Notes under the pieces: generated by a model
Databases searched by the model: none
The model's input: only the letters and a program-made list of their open reading frames with translations
What the model was told of the DNA's origin: nothing
Origin: an uncultured Marinifilum sp.
Lineage (GTDB): Bacteria; Bacteroidota; Bacteroidia; Bacteroidales; Marinifilaceae
Reading direction: 5' to 3'
Assembly: GCF_963677195.1 (NCBI RefSeq)
Contig: NZ_OY781918.1
Span: forward strand, 1,724,923-1,788,922
Length of the DNA: 64,000 nt
Part shown: piece after piece, positions 17,436 through 25,414 of the stretch
Position numbering within the stretch: the first letter of the stretch is position 1
Layout of the letters: every line of letters begins with the position of its first letter
Made by a program: the position numbers and the translations under genes

Positions 17436-18157
17436 AAAATATTCCAGCTCTCTTGATTAGGTAAGGTTTTTGATGAAACAGATAGTTTATATTTGCTTAT
17501 TGGGTTCAAACTTTTTAATAAACTTTCCGTTTTATCTTTTTTTTCAATTGTTTCGAGCATGGCTCCAAGCAGTGCTCTTGTTGATGGGGGATATTTTAGT
17601 GCCAAGCGAACAATTGTATCTACTCGTTCAGATGAAAGTTTTTGTAAATGGATCTTTATCCGTTTGCAACTTGTGTCTGTTGTTGAATCAGGTATTTTTT
17701 TAATGAAACGAATGGCATCCAATAACTGTAATAGGGGAATATTTTCCTTTGTAATGGTATTTTTTTGCTTAATAAAAGCAATTTTATACATCCCTCTTTG
17801 TATTGCAGGCTTTGGCTCGTTGCGGCCAATTTGTATGGTATTACTTACTTGAGTTGTTAAGCCTAATTGATTGTATATTCCATATCCTGTAAGATAACCA
17901 ATCAGTTTATCGTTTTTTTCCAGTAGATCTTTTGCAATTTGGTACTGATCTGGAGCAAGAGTGCCAAATACACTTGTTTCAGGTTTGTAAAACTTCCCTT
18001 TTGCTAGTTTTATTATTTTACCTGAAGCAGTCATTCTGTTTAAGCTTTTTATGATTGCTTCTTTTTTATTCACCTCTGTGATAAAATCATTGTAGGTGAA
18101 AACATATCCTCTAGGGAACTTGTCGACCTTAATCCTTATGTATTCAGATGTTTTCAC
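17432..18157 (-). CDS. AbiEi-like antitoxin/transcriptional regulator (DUF6088-type)
   Basis: A 241-residue partner of the AbiEii toxin. The N-terminal winged helix (GYVFTYNDF, NRMTASGKIIKLAKGKFYKP) is followed by GYLTGYGIYNQLGLTTQVSNTIQI, the core of the DUF6088/AbiEi-like antitoxins. AbiEi proteins neutralise AbiEii without direct binding (type IV) and repress their own promoter by binding inverted repeats. Two near-identical inverted repeats lie just upstream at 18184-18221 and 18260-18293. That makes this assignment stronger than sequence similarity alone. Confidence 0.82.
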   Translation of the reverse strand: MKTSEYIRIKVDKFPRGYVFTYNDFITEVNKKEAIIKSLNRMTASGKIIKLAKGKFYKPETSVFGTLAPDQYQIAKDLLEKNDKLIGYLTGYGIYNQLGLTTQVSNTIQIGRNEPKPAIQRGMYKIAFIKQKNTITKENIPLLQLLDAIRFIKKIPDSTTDTSCKRIKIHLQKLSSERVDTIVRLALKYPPSTRALLGAMLETIEKKDKTESLLKSLNPISKYKLSVSSKTLPNQESWNIL

Positions 18158-18183
18158 GTTTGTTTGTTTTACCCAAAGATAAT

Positions 18184-18221
18184 AAAATGTCCAGTTTTTT
18201 AATTAATAAACTGGACATTTT
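18184..18221. promoter_or_regulatory. Proximal AbiE-type operator (inverted repeat 1)
   Basis: AAAATGTCCAGTTT (18184-18197) and AAACTGGACATTTT (18208-18221) are perfect 14-bp arms around a 10-bp spacer. The site ends 27 bp upstream of the antitoxin start. It shares its pattern with the second repeat (AATGTCnAGTTT-N10-AAACTnGACATT). Confidence 0.75.
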
Positions 18222-18259
18222 TAAATTTGTTTCAGTCTTACTGTTATTATCTCTTTTAG

Positions 18260-18293
18260 AATGTCAAGTTTCTTGCGCAAAAAACTTGACATT
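18260..18293. promoter_or_regulatory. Distal AbiE-type operator (inverted repeat 2)
   Basis: AATGTCAAGTTT (18260-18271) and AAACTTGACATT (18282-18293) are perfect 12-bp arms with a 10-bp spacer, like repeat 1 but with one compensated base pair changed. The centres of the two repeats are 74 bp apart, close to seven helical turns. It also lies 18 bp past the stop of the TrlF-like gene and could act as a weak terminator, though no T-run follows it. Confidence 0.7.
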
Positions 18294-18310
18294 TCAATAT
18301 TAGAAGAATC

Positions 18311-21300
18311 TTAGTTCTCATAGTACTTTTGTTTGCGTTTGTTAAACGCAGGCATTGCACCCTCTAGCACATCAACAATATGTTTGTTTATTTCCTTACT
18401 CTCAATACTACCAGCGGTATATTCAAATTTGTTTTTATCTTCCTTGTCAATATTAACCCAGATAATTTGTTCCGCATCTGCAACAACGGCTAGATTAGGA
18501 TTATGCGTAACTAAGATTATTTGACGTTTTTGTTTTGCTTTTTTTATAAATGGAACGAGAACATTTGCAACACTATGATTGTCTAGATTGTCTTCTGGTT
18601 GATCAAGAATTAATGGGCAATCATTTTTATCTAATAATAAATAAAACACTAACAAAAGAGCACCTCGTTCTCCAGGAGAAAGCTGTTCAATAACCTTCTC
18701 TCCAAGTTTAAGTTGATAATTATAATCTATATACTCAAGACCAAATAAATAATTGTAAAAGTCATTGATGTTATCAACTTGATTTTCGATATATCTACTT
18801 TTATCTCCAGATATGTCGTCACGTAAATCAGTAAATAAGGCTTCTGTAATTAATGACAACACAGATTTAACATCTTCCACATTGTTAAAATCTTTTCCAT
18901 CAATTATTTGTTGAATTCTAAATGTTCCTCCTTCTTTAGAGAAGAATGAGCCTAATTTATTCTTGCTAATATATTTTAAAAAATCACTTACAAAATTATT
19001 CTGTAGAACTAAAGATGCTTCAATGTTTATATTATAGTTCGTAAGAAGATCTTTATTTTCTTCGATTTTGTTATCAATACCTTTTTTAACTTGCTCGTAA
19101 ATACTAATAATTGATTTCTTTTTTTCAAATATTTCATCAACGCAATTTAAACGCTCTTCTCTCTTTTTGTGTATGACACCTTCTAATTTATTGTCAAGAT
19201 AATCAATAACCATTTTATGATATTCCAAAGTATCAGGTGTTTCTTTATTACCTTCAATTATTTTTTTCTTCTTTTCCCATTCTTTTAGGTCATTTAAATA
19301 TTTTTGATACTTTTTTTGAGGACCATCTAGTTTTTTACTTTCTTCAGCTAATTTATTCTTTTCTTCTTCTATTTCTTTAACAAGACCTTTCTCTTCACTT
19401 GAACCATTTATCTCTTTATTTAACTTTTCAGATTCCTCACTCTTTAATTTAATCGCTGAAATTAATGTTGAATAATCAACTTGAAAGTGAATAACTTTTT
19501 CTATATCAATATCAAATTTTAGTAATTGATTCTTAAAGTCAGTTTTAAACGATTTTATTTCTTCCTCCTTTAATTCAATGGATTGTTTTAATTTTTCTAT
19601 GCCATTTTTTTCAATACTTACTTTTTCTAGTTTTTCTTTAGTTATTCCTAAACTTTTTTCTTTTTCTTCAATATTTTTTCTAATTGAATTTAATAAATCA
19701 TTTAGTTCTTTACTTTTTTGAGCAATAGATGTATCAGTATTAGGATTTGCTACAACTAGAGGTTTAATTAGTGCATTTAGTTCATCCGTTTTTTGCTTAA
19801 TTTTCCCTTCTATTTGTGCTTTGTAGTTAGGGTTAAGCATTTTTTCTAATTGAATAATAGATTTGTTTAAATCCTTTAGGTCGGAAGCAACAAATTCAAT
19901 GCTAGCATCTGCATTACTTTTTTGACTTTCAATTAAATCAGAGAATGTGTTATGTCCTAGTTTAGCTTCTTCTTTTACGTGAGAAAAAACAACATCTTCA
20001 ATTTCTTTTTGAAAGGCTTCTGCTTTTTCGATTTCATTTGTCAAGGTTTCAAAATCGCCTTGAGGTAAATATTTTACATTCTTGGTTGCACCCTCTATAG
20101 GATTTTCATTAAGATTATACTTGCTTTCTACATCACTTTCCCAGGTTAATTGTCCTTCGAAACAATCAGCAAGACCACCTTTTCTAAATTTATCTTTACT
20201 GAGGAATGAAAAACTTTTAGGGTTATAAAAATTTCCACATAAGGCGGTTATATCTGATAAAGCACTTTTCCCACTACCTTTATTTCCTATTATGGCAGTT
20301 AGTTCTTTATTTAGCTCAATATTTACATCCTCGAACCATTTTCCTTTATGACCATTGTAACCAGTAACAGGATTGACGTTTATCTCTTTTATATACTTTG
20401 TTCTATTTCTTATTACCCTTTTAAATATTTCTGGCTCTTCTCCTATAAAAACTCTTTCGTTAGGTTCTATAAGGGTGTGCTTTAAACCTTCAAAAGTAGG
20501 GTCAGCTTTTAGCCAGGTAATTCTATCCTTTGGGAAAACATTTATTGAGTTCATACTATGCGCATCACTTCCTGTGATGCAGGGCATTATACTTCCATAC
20601 TTTTGTAGTAATTCTCTTTTTGAATCAGCTCCCTTACCTAAGAAGTAAGTCGTATCTCTAGGGTTACCTGAAAAAATAAAATCTGACATACGATAAATCT
20701 CTTCTCTCGTTGCCGCTAATGATGAATGTTGAATACCACTATTTCCATCCTTATTACTATTAGAAACTCCTATTATATATTCTCCATCAAGAATATTTCC
20801 TTCTAGAATTTCTCGGATTTTTTCAAAAGGAACATTAAATTGACCTATGCCTTCTTTTTTTGCAGACTCTTCATCTAGGTTTGGGTCGTTTTTATATGCT
20901 CTACCCAATTCAATTAGATCACTTTTTATACATGAATAATCTGCACCTCTATATGAAAATTTCAATTTCCTAAAAAATTCTCTTTCTAATATATTAACCT
21001 TTTCAGGGTTAAATAAAACATGAATATTGATTGGAGTATCTCTCTGAGTAACAGGCAGAATTCGCAACTCTACGTTCGGGATAAGATATTTATTTCGTAA
21101 ACGACCTTCATTTTGCTCTTTTTTCAGCTTATTATAGTTCTCAATACAGAAGTAATCCGTAATTCCTAACACAGCTATATCATCATTTTCCTCTAATTTA
21201 GAAATATAAGCATTCCAACTATTCGTTCCAAATTGATCATTTTTTGCTGTATTTGGCGTATGAATATGTAAGTCCCATTTTCTCCACTCTGAACCTCTTG

Positions 21301-21316
21301 CATATAGTTTATTCAT
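18311..21316 (-). CDS. TrlF-family PHP-domain plus SMC-like ATPase
   Basis: A 1001-residue protein with an N-terminal PHP-type phosphoesterase domain (DLHIHTP with His18 and His20, ITDYF, GSDAHS near 248-253). An ABC/SMC-type ATPase follows: Walker A IGNKGSGKSAL near 345, a long coiled coil in the middle, signature LSPGERG near 875, Walker B LILDQPEDNLD near 900 and the H-loop VTHNPN. This layout matches the TrlF family that sits beside restriction systems. It suggests a DNA-sensing, coiled-coil ATPase with a nuclease or phosphatase head; the reaction is unknown. It lies between hsdS and the AbiE pair on the same strand. Confidence 0.85.
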   Translation of the reverse strand: MNKLYARGSEWRKWDLHIHTPNTAKNDQFGTNSWNAYISKLEENDDIAVLGITDYFCIENYNKLKKEQNEGRLRNKYLIPNVELRILPVTQRDTPINIHVLFNPEKVNILEREFFRKLKFSYRGADYSCIKSDLIELGRAYKNDPNLDEESAKKEGIGQFNVPFEKIREILEGNILDGEYIIGVSNSNKDGNSGIQHSSLAATREEIYRMSDFIFSGNPRDTTYFLGKGADSKRELLQKYGSIMPCITGSDAHSMNSINVFPKDRITWLKADPTFEGLKHTLIEPNERVFIGEEPEIFKRVIRNRTKYIKEINVNPVTGYNGHKGKWFEDVNIELNKELTAIIGNKGSGKSALSDITALCGNFYNPKSFSFLSKDKFRKGGLADCFEGQLTWESDVESKYNLNENPIEGATKNVKYLPQGDFETLTNEIEKAEAFQKEIEDVVFSHVKEEAKLGHNTFSDLIESQKSNADASIEFVASDLKDLNKSIIQLEKMLNPNYKAQIEGKIKQKTDELNALIKPLVVANPNTDTSIAQKSKELNDLLNSIRKNIEEKEKSLGITKEKLEKVSIEKNGIEKLKQSIELKEEEIKSFKTDFKNQLLKFDIDIEKVIHFQVDYSTLISAIKLKSEESEKLNKEINGSSEEKGLVKEIEEEKNKLAEESKKLDGPQKKYQKYLNDLKEWEKKKKIIEGNKETPDTLEYHKMVIDYLDNKLEGVIHKKREERLNCVDEIFEKKKSIISIYEQVKKGIDNKIEENKDLLTNYNINIEASLVLQNNFVSDFLKYISKNKLGSFFSKEGGTFRIQQIIDGKDFNNVEDVKSVLSLITEALFTDLRDDISGDKSRYIENQVDNINDFYNYLFGLEYIDYNYQLKLGEKVIEQLSPGERGALLLVFYLLLDKNDCPLILDQPEDNLDNHSVANVLVPFIKKAKQKRQIILVTHNPNLAVVADAEQIIWVNIDKEDKNKFEYTAGSIESKEINKHIVDVLEGAMPAFNKRKQKYYEN

Positions 21317-21363
21317 GATTAGTTTCAGTGTTATATTCTGTGTTTAGGTTTAAGGTTAATTTT

Positions 21364-22731
21364 TTATTTAATCATTTTCTCAACATCAGTCACCCTAACT
21401 TCCCCAGAAATTAACTTGGGCAAAAGTGTATCTCGAAGTTTAGTTAGTTCTCTATTTTGATACAAATTGTCTATAATTTTATTGTTAATGTCAGTAAAAT
21501 AATGACTCGTTTTAGTAAGTAGGTTTATATTTGGGATAAGAATATTAATATTTTCAAAATCAGATTTGTTTAGGATTGGCATTGTTGAACCTCCGAATGC
21601 TAATTTCCTAAGAGTATCATATATTGATTTGAAAAATTGGTATAAATATTCAGTTGTAATAGTTTGAAAGTCGGGTATTACTGAATTGATTTGTTGATTG
21701 GTAAGGCATTCCTTCGTATTAATGATAACTTTTCCCATGTCAGATCCGATACAAGTAACAACTACAGAATTTTCAGGTAATACTCTTACTTTGTTTGCAA
21801 AATATCCTTCTTTTGATATATAACGGTCAGCTTCAAATGTAAACTTAAAATAGTTTTTAAAATCCGTTGGTGTTACAAAAGGGTATTCATTTCCAAAGTG
21901 TTTTGGACTTTTAGAAGGTGGAGTTTTACCCGTTACCACTTTCCCAATATCTTTAATTTGACCAACTCTCCACCCCAACGGCACCCACTTCTCAAACTCC
22001 TCACTATACTCAAAATCATTAGGAAACAGTTTCTGAATTTCTTCCGGTAAAATTTTTATATTCTTGCCCAATACTTTACGATTATCAGCTTTGGCTTGCA
22101 GTTCTTCAGGAATTGGATTCCCTTCAGCTAGTGCATTGTCAATTACAGGATCAAAATCAACAAACCAAGATTTAAATAAGGCTTGTGCCATTTGCTCCAA
22201 AGTTTGGTTCATTTGGCGGTTGAGTTCTATTTTTTCGTCTAGGCTGCTTAATATGTGAGCGATGGCTTTTTGTTCTGGGAGCGGGGGAAGTTTAAAGGGG
22301 AATTCTCTCATTGATTTGAGAGAAACATTTTTAATTGTAGTGCCTGTTGCAAAAGTTTCAAGATAATGCATAAAATAGGGGCTTGAAACAATGTACCTGA
22401 TGAAAACCTTATCAGTATTTTCATTTACATTAAAATAACACGCACTTTTACCTAATATAACTTTCTCACTATTATAAAAAGCAACATTACCAATTGTTCC
22501 ATTAATAGAAACGAAAACAGTTCTATTAGTTAATTCTTTTTTATACTTCTCAAATTCACTCCTATCAACTCTTTTAGTATTTTTATTTAATACAATTTTA
22601 CCATCAACTAAATTATTCCCATTGATAAAGTGATATTCTCCATCTTCAGTATATTTTGGAGTACCATGCAATCCGTCACCTAATTTAGTAACAACGTCTT
22701 GCAATTGAACTGTTTGCCAATTACTCTCCAT
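21364..22731 (-). CDS. hsdS: Type I restriction specificity subunit
   Basis: DNA-recognition subunit of the type I system, 455 residues. Two target-recognition domains are seen: TRD1 from WQTVQLQDVVTKLGDGLHG to SMREFPFKLPPLPEQKAI near residue 155, and TRD2 from WRVGQIKDIGKVVTGKTPPS near 250 to FENINILIPN near 400. Each is followed by a conserved helical spacer (HILSSLDEKIELNRQMNQTL; NKIIDNLYQNRELTKLRDTL). The two half-sites together specify a bipartite sequence that cannot be predicted by eye. The start overlaps the hsdM end by 11 bp. No inverted second hsdS copy was found nearby, so shuffling of specificity is not suggested. Confidence 0.94.
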   Translation of the reverse strand: MESNWQTVQLQDVVTKLGDGLHGTPKYTEDGEYHFINGNNLVDGKIVLNKNTKRVDRSEFEKYKKELTNRTVFVSINGTIGNVAFYNSEKVILGKSACYFNVNENTDKVFIRYIVSSPYFMHYLETFATGTTIKNVSLKSMREFPFKLPPLPEQKAIAHILSSLDEKIELNRQMNQTLEQMAQALFKSWFVDFDPVIDNALAEGNPIPEELQAKADNRKVLGKNIKILPEEIQKLFPNDFEYSEEFEKWVPLGWRVGQIKDIGKVVTGKTPPSKSPKHFGNEYPFVTPTDFKNYFKFTFEADRYISKEGYFANKVRVLPENSVVVTCIGSDMGKVIINTKECLTNQQINSVIPDFQTITTEYLYQFFKSIYDTLRKLAFGGSTMPILNKSDFENINILIPNINLLTKTSHYFTDINNKIIDNLYQNRELTKLRDTLLPKLISGEVRVTDVEKMIK

Positions 22732-24277
22732 ATCCCAAAACCTCCATATTTTTACGAATCACAGCATCCAATTTTTCTGATTCCTTCATTTGTTGGTAAA
22801 GAGTCTGTGTTAATTCCGTCATTTTGCTTTCGAAAGGGATACCGTCGTCTTCTATTTCTGCAGCACCAACGTAACGACCAGGAGTTAGTACGTAATCATG
22901 CTTGGCAATCTCTTCCTTTTTGGCAGCTTTGCAATAGCCGGCTTTGTCTTCATACTTGCCATCTTTTTCTTCACCTCTCCAGGCATGGTAGGTTCTGGTA
23001 ATCTCTGCTAAATCATCTGCAGTTAGTTCTTTGTGGGTGCGGTCTACCATGCTTCCCATATTTCGGGCATCAATAAAGAGGGTTTCGCCTTCTCGGTTTC
23101 GGTAGCCGTGTAAAATGTCTTCTTTTTTGTTCTTGCTTAAGAACCACAAACAAACGGGTATTTGTGTGGTGTAGAACAATTGACCGGGCAGGGCAATCAT
23201 ACAATCTACCAAATCGTTTTCTACAAACTGCTTGCGAATATCGCCTTCGCCACCCGTATTTGAACTCATAGAGCCATTGGCCAACACAAAACCTGCGGTT
23301 CCGGTTTCCGATAGCTTGGAGAGCATGTGCATAATCCATGCATAGTTGGCATTTCCGGTTGGTGGAGTAGGGTAAGCTGCCCAACGAGGATCATCGGTTA
23401 ATTCGTTAGCTGCACGCCAATCTTTTTGGTTAAAAGGAGGATTGGCCAGTATATAATCTGCCTTTAAATCGGGATGCTGATCTTTAAAGAAAGTATCAGC
23501 TGGCACATCGCCCAGGTTTCCGGCAATTCCACGAATGGCAAGGTTCATTTTTGCCAGTTTGTAGGTGGTTGCCGTATATTCCTGTCCGTAAATGGAAATG
23601 TCTTTCTTGTTTCCGTTGTGGCTCTCCACAAATTTTATGGATTGCACAAACATACCACCTGAACCACAACAAGGATCGTAAATCTTTCCTTTGTATGGTT
23701 CCAGCATTTCAGCCAATAGGTTTACTACGCATTTTGGCGTGTAGAATTCTCCACCGCCTTTTCCTTCGGCAGCGGCAAATTTTCCAAGAAAATACTCATA
23801 CACACGTCCAACAACATCTTCTTCCTTATCGGCAACTGTATCAATATTGTTTATGGTATCTAACAAGGCGGACAATTTACTGCCATCTAGTCCTAAGCGA
23901 GAAAAGTAGTTATCAGGCAGTGCTCCTCTAAGAGCCGCATTGTTCTTTTCAATGGTTGATAGTGCGGTATCAATTTTAATGGCAATATCATCTTGCTTGG
24001 CATGTTGCATTACATGGCTCCAGCGAGATTGCTCCGGCAAGAAGAAAACATTCTTCATGGTGTAAAACTCAACCATCTCTAAAAAGCTATCTTTTCCTTC
24101 AGCTATCAGCTCTTGTCTGCGTTCTTCGAACTTATCACTGGCAAACTTCAGGAATATCAAACTCAATACTACGTGCTTGTATTCCGACGACTCTACCGTT
24201 CCCCTCAATTTATTGGCTGAATCCCATAGGGTTTCTTCCATACTCTTATGCTTTCCGTTACCGTTCTTTTTGGCCAT
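22721..24277 (-). CDS. hsdM: Type I DNA adenine methyltransferase subunit M
   Basis: N6-adenine methyltransferase of the type I complex, using S-adenosylmethionine, 518 residues. The N-terminal HsdM_N helical domain covers 1-150. GGGEFYTP (174-181) precedes the SAM motif DPCCGSGGMF (201-210), and the catalytic motif IV is NPPF (279-282). The C-terminal part contacts HsdS. It is the first gene of the operon, and by eye it is more GC-rich than the surrounding accessory genes. The hsdM-hsdS-(cargo)-hsdR order is kept. Confidence 0.95.
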   Translation of the reverse strand: MAKKNGNGKHKSMEETLWDSANKLRGTVESSEYKHVVLSLIFLKFASDKFEERRQELIAEGKDSFLEMVEFYTMKNVFFLPEQSRWSHVMQHAKQDDIAIKIDTALSTIEKNNAALRGALPDNYFSRLGLDGSKLSALLDTINNIDTVADKEEDVVGRVYEYFLGKFAAAEGKGGGEFYTPKCVVNLLAEMLEPYKGKIYDPCCGSGGMFVQSIKFVESHNGNKKDISIYGQEYTATTYKLAKMNLAIRGIAGNLGDVPADTFFKDQHPDLKADYILANPPFNQKDWRAANELTDDPRWAAYPTPPTGNANYAWIMHMLSKLSETGTAGFVLANGSMSSNTGGEGDIRKQFVENDLVDCMIALPGQLFYTTQIPVCLWFLSKNKKEDILHGYRNREGETLFIDARNMGSMVDRTHKELTADDLAEITRTYHAWRGEEKDGKYEDKAGYCKAAKKEEIAKHDYVLTPGRYVGAAEIEDDGIPFESKMTELTQTLYQQMKESEKLDAVIRKNMEVLGYGE

Positions 24278-24672
24278 GAAAATATATTTATTGTTTATTT
24301 TAATTTCGACTTTGCAAGTTAAGAAAAATGAAACAAAAATGGCTTTGTCAAAGCTGTCAAGTTTAATATATTTTCTATATTCTTTAATGTTTGATAATAT
24401 TGGAGTTCTTCTAATTTATAGAATATAAAAGGGGTAAGCTAATGTTTTCTTTATGACTTATATTGTAGTGCAATAGGGTATTGTCTTTATTGTTTGACCA
24501 TACTTGCCATATTGTATGATATTGCTGGTTTTGTTAATTAAAAGAGTATCTTATCTTTATTATGATATTAAAAAATCAAACAAATATTTTGGGTTTGTGA
24601 ATGTTCATTTCTAGTTCAGCCCCGAAAAAGTCTGGAGTAAAATTTTACATTTAAAACAGTTAAATTTAGGCT
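24278..24672. other. Upstream region of the hsd operon
   Basis: A 395-bp AT-rich gap that must hold the hsdM promoter on the minus strand; no convincing -33/-7 pair was found. At about 24615-24655 the sequence CAGCCCCGAAAAAGTCTGG precedes the IS3-like relic and may be the remains of its left terminal repeat. Nothing else was recognised. Confidence 0.35.
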
Positions 24673-24789
24673 ATGAAAAGACGTTGGGCATTAGAAGAAA
24701 AATTTAGCATTTTAAGCGAGGCAGAAACAGGTAATGTAGTAGAAGTTTGTAGAAGTCTCAAAAGACCTTGTCCATGTCTATATAAATGA
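24673..24789 (+). pseudogene. IS3-family OrfA transposase relic, N-terminal 38 residues
   Basis: The reading frame MKRRWALEEKFSILSEAETG, then VVEVCRSL, is the N-terminus of an IS3-type OrfA helix-turn-helix (E-E-K-x-x-I-L-x-E-A-E ... V-V-E-x-C-R). It stops at 24787-24789 just where the recognition helix should continue (F-Y-K-W-K is replaced by PCLYK and a stop). No OrfB or right end follows, so this is a truncated IS copy. Confidence 0.6.
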
Positions 24790-24807
24790 TTGTGTTTTTC
24801 CAGTTAC

Positions 24808-25323
24808 TTATCCAATTACTTCCCAATAACCACCTTTAGCAGGACCAACACGCTTCAATAATCCGCTTTTCTTCAGGTTTTCAATATTCCGTTCAATCGA
24901 ACGTTCTGAGATATCTATGATTTTAGCCATTTCAGGTATAGATATATTCTGGTTCTCTTTAATAAGTTCTAGGATTTTCCCCGACGTTTTCCCCGACGTT
25001 TTCCCCGACGTTTCTCTGACATTACTTTCTTGTTCCATCATAAAATCCACAACAACAGAATCAAATTCAATCTGATAATTTGGAGTAGTTGAATTATAAG
25101 CTTTCCAGTTTTCGTCTATTTTATCAAAACCAAAGCCAATATTTTCAGCCAGTTTTACCATACGAAACAACTTTGCAATAATAGGGTTTCGTGGCAAAGA
25201 AATATCCTTTTCTTTTAATTCTTCAAAGGGTTTGGGCAGTCCACCTGGGTTGTAAAACTCAATGTGGTTTGTGAAAATGCGTATATATCGGCGAACAGAA
25301 GAATACATATAAAAAAATGGCAA
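24808..25323 (-). pseudogene. C-terminal fragment of a COG2865-type (AlbA_2/Schlafen) transcriptional regulator
   Basis: The 171 codons correspond only to the C-terminal half of this family: YIRIFTNHIEFYNPGGLPKP, PRNPIIAKLFRMVKLAENIG and GFGFDKI are the ATPase-like (HATPase_c_4) segment. A linker and a winged helix (ISIPEMAKIIDISERSIERN, then LKKSGLLKRVGP) follow. The AlbA_2 DNA-binding domain is missing. The apparent start codons lie inside a long hairpin at 25302-25356, so the real 5' end has been lost at a rearrangement next to that hairpin. The linker contains three 12-bp tandem repeats (SGKT units). Probably non-functional. Confidence 0.72.
24975..25010. repeat. Three perfect tandem copies of a 12-bp unit
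   Basis: TTTTCCCCGACG occurs three times without gaps and encodes repeated S-G-K-T on the minus strand, in the linker before the winged helix of the regulator fragment. The 12-bp unit keeps the frame, so copy-number change would only lengthen or shorten the linker. Confidence 0.9.
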
Positions 25324-25356
25324 CCGAAATTCGATTGCTATTTTTTTATATGTATT
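25302..25356. terminator. Long near-perfect hairpin, bidirectional terminator
   Basis: The 22-base arms at 25302-25323 and 25335-25356 pair with a single G-U. The loop again holds CGAAATTCG. On the minus strand it ends in a T-run and lies 59 bp after the helicase-associated-domain gene, so it should terminate that gene. The core of the hairpin matches the terminator at 5631-5661 at 28 of 31 positions. Confidence 0.7.
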
Positions 25357-25414
25357 AGCTTAAGTTATTTTCCATATATGCATGAAAAGAGTAGAAGAAA
25401 CTTAGTATTTGGAA

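Noticed and set aside
21364..22731. Shuffling of hsdS specificity by an inverted partner gene.
   Set aside because: No second hsdS, no recombinase gene beside it and no inverted repeats were seen around it.
23070..23384. A 104-codon frame inside hsdM.
   Set aside because: Shadow of hsdM; the real frame carries the SAM and NPPF motifs.
24975..25010. Short tandem repeats considered as a CRISPR array.
   Set aside because: Units are directly adjacent with no spacers, lie inside a coding frame, and no cas genes occur in the window.
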